A DNA stretch of 64,000 nt from Crotophaga sulcirostris (lineage: Eukaryota > Chordata > Aves > Cuculiformes > Crotophagidae): positions 1,268,437 through 1,332,436 of the forward strand of contig VYZB01000192.1 of the NCBI GenBank assembly GCA_013397455.1, written 5' to 3'. The position numbers and the translations under genes are program-made. Below, piece after piece: positions 63,735 to 64,000 of this stretch. The first letter of the stretch is position 1. Every line of letters starts with the position of its first letter. Under the pieces are notes generated by a model. That model did no database searches, was not told where the DNA came from, and saw only the letters and a list, made by a program, of their open reading frames with translations.

Positions 63735-64000
63735 CTGGATGGTTGTGTTGCCTGATACACAAGACACAAACCAACAGAGTGTCAGTTTATGTGGTGCTTT
63801 ATTCGGGGCCCGGGAACCTGAGGACTAGCGTCCCAAGTCAGGATTCCAAAGACCCTCATTTTTGGTTCATCTTTTATACTCTTTTACAAAAAGCTTACGC
63901 GCACAGATACACATTCTTTGGTTACAGATTAGTTACCTACATCATGCAGATAACAATTGATGATTTGCTTGTCTAACCTAAGATAATACCATTAACTGAC
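63735..64000 (-). mobile_element. Probable ERV LTR, cut by window edge
   Basis: On the minus strand the sequence reads toward a GGGCCCCGAATAAAGCACCAC stretch, with AATAAA followed by a TGTTGGTTTGTGTC-type end, an arrangement typical of the R-U5 end of avian retroviral LTRs. No gag, pol or env sequence is present in the window. The subfamily cannot be named. Confidence 0.5.

Overview
The window is vertebrate nuclear DNA, almost certainly from a bird. It holds two intron-rich genes with GT-AG exons and CpG-island first exons. Every recognisable repeat is a CR1 LINE, several ending in the avian-type ATTCTATG octamer tail, plus one or two probable endogenous-retrovirus LTRs. Most of the sequence is AT-rich. 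Two runs of N (85 and 169 bases) mark assembly gaps.

Layout. Positions 1-43,450 (minus strand) carry most of POLQ, DNA polymerase theta. I could place 23 exons whose phases all agree at every junction: exon 1 (partly lost in the 169-base gap), the superfamily-2 helicase exons 2-15, the giant central exon 16 (3,161 bases), and exons 17-23 covering the inactive exonuclease-like domain and the start of the family A polymerase. The catalytic palm and fingers exons lie beyond the left edge. About 43.7-45.1 kb is a short intergenic stretch filled by oppositely oriented CR1 fragments. Positions 46,362-58,705 (minus strand) carry a complete METTL16, the U6 snRNA / MAT2A m6A methyltransferase: nine coding exons, 1,680 coding bases, 559 residues, close to the human length and with the NPPF catalytic motif at residues 184-187. 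Its first intron (about 1 kb) is almost entirely tandem repeat. To the right (58.9-64 kb) are nested CR1 fragments, a broken last exon of a TXNL4A (U5 15 kDa spliceosomal protein)-like gene, AT-rich sequence with nothing recognised, and part of a probable ERV LTR at the edge.

How the genes relate. POLQ (microhomology-mediated end joining) and METTL16 (RNA methylation and SAM homeostasis) are not known to act in one pathway. They are transcribed in tandem from separate CpG-island promoters. In human they lie on different chromosomes (3q13 and 17p13), so their adjacency here is the main structural point: either lineage-specific synteny or an assembly effect. I found no evidence of a new multi-gene system. 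The most useful oddities are the repeat-filled METTL16 intron 1, a CR1 end about 28 bases from a METTL16 splice donor, a tandem acceptor at POLQ exon 17 that would introduce a stop, and the TXNL4A fragment.
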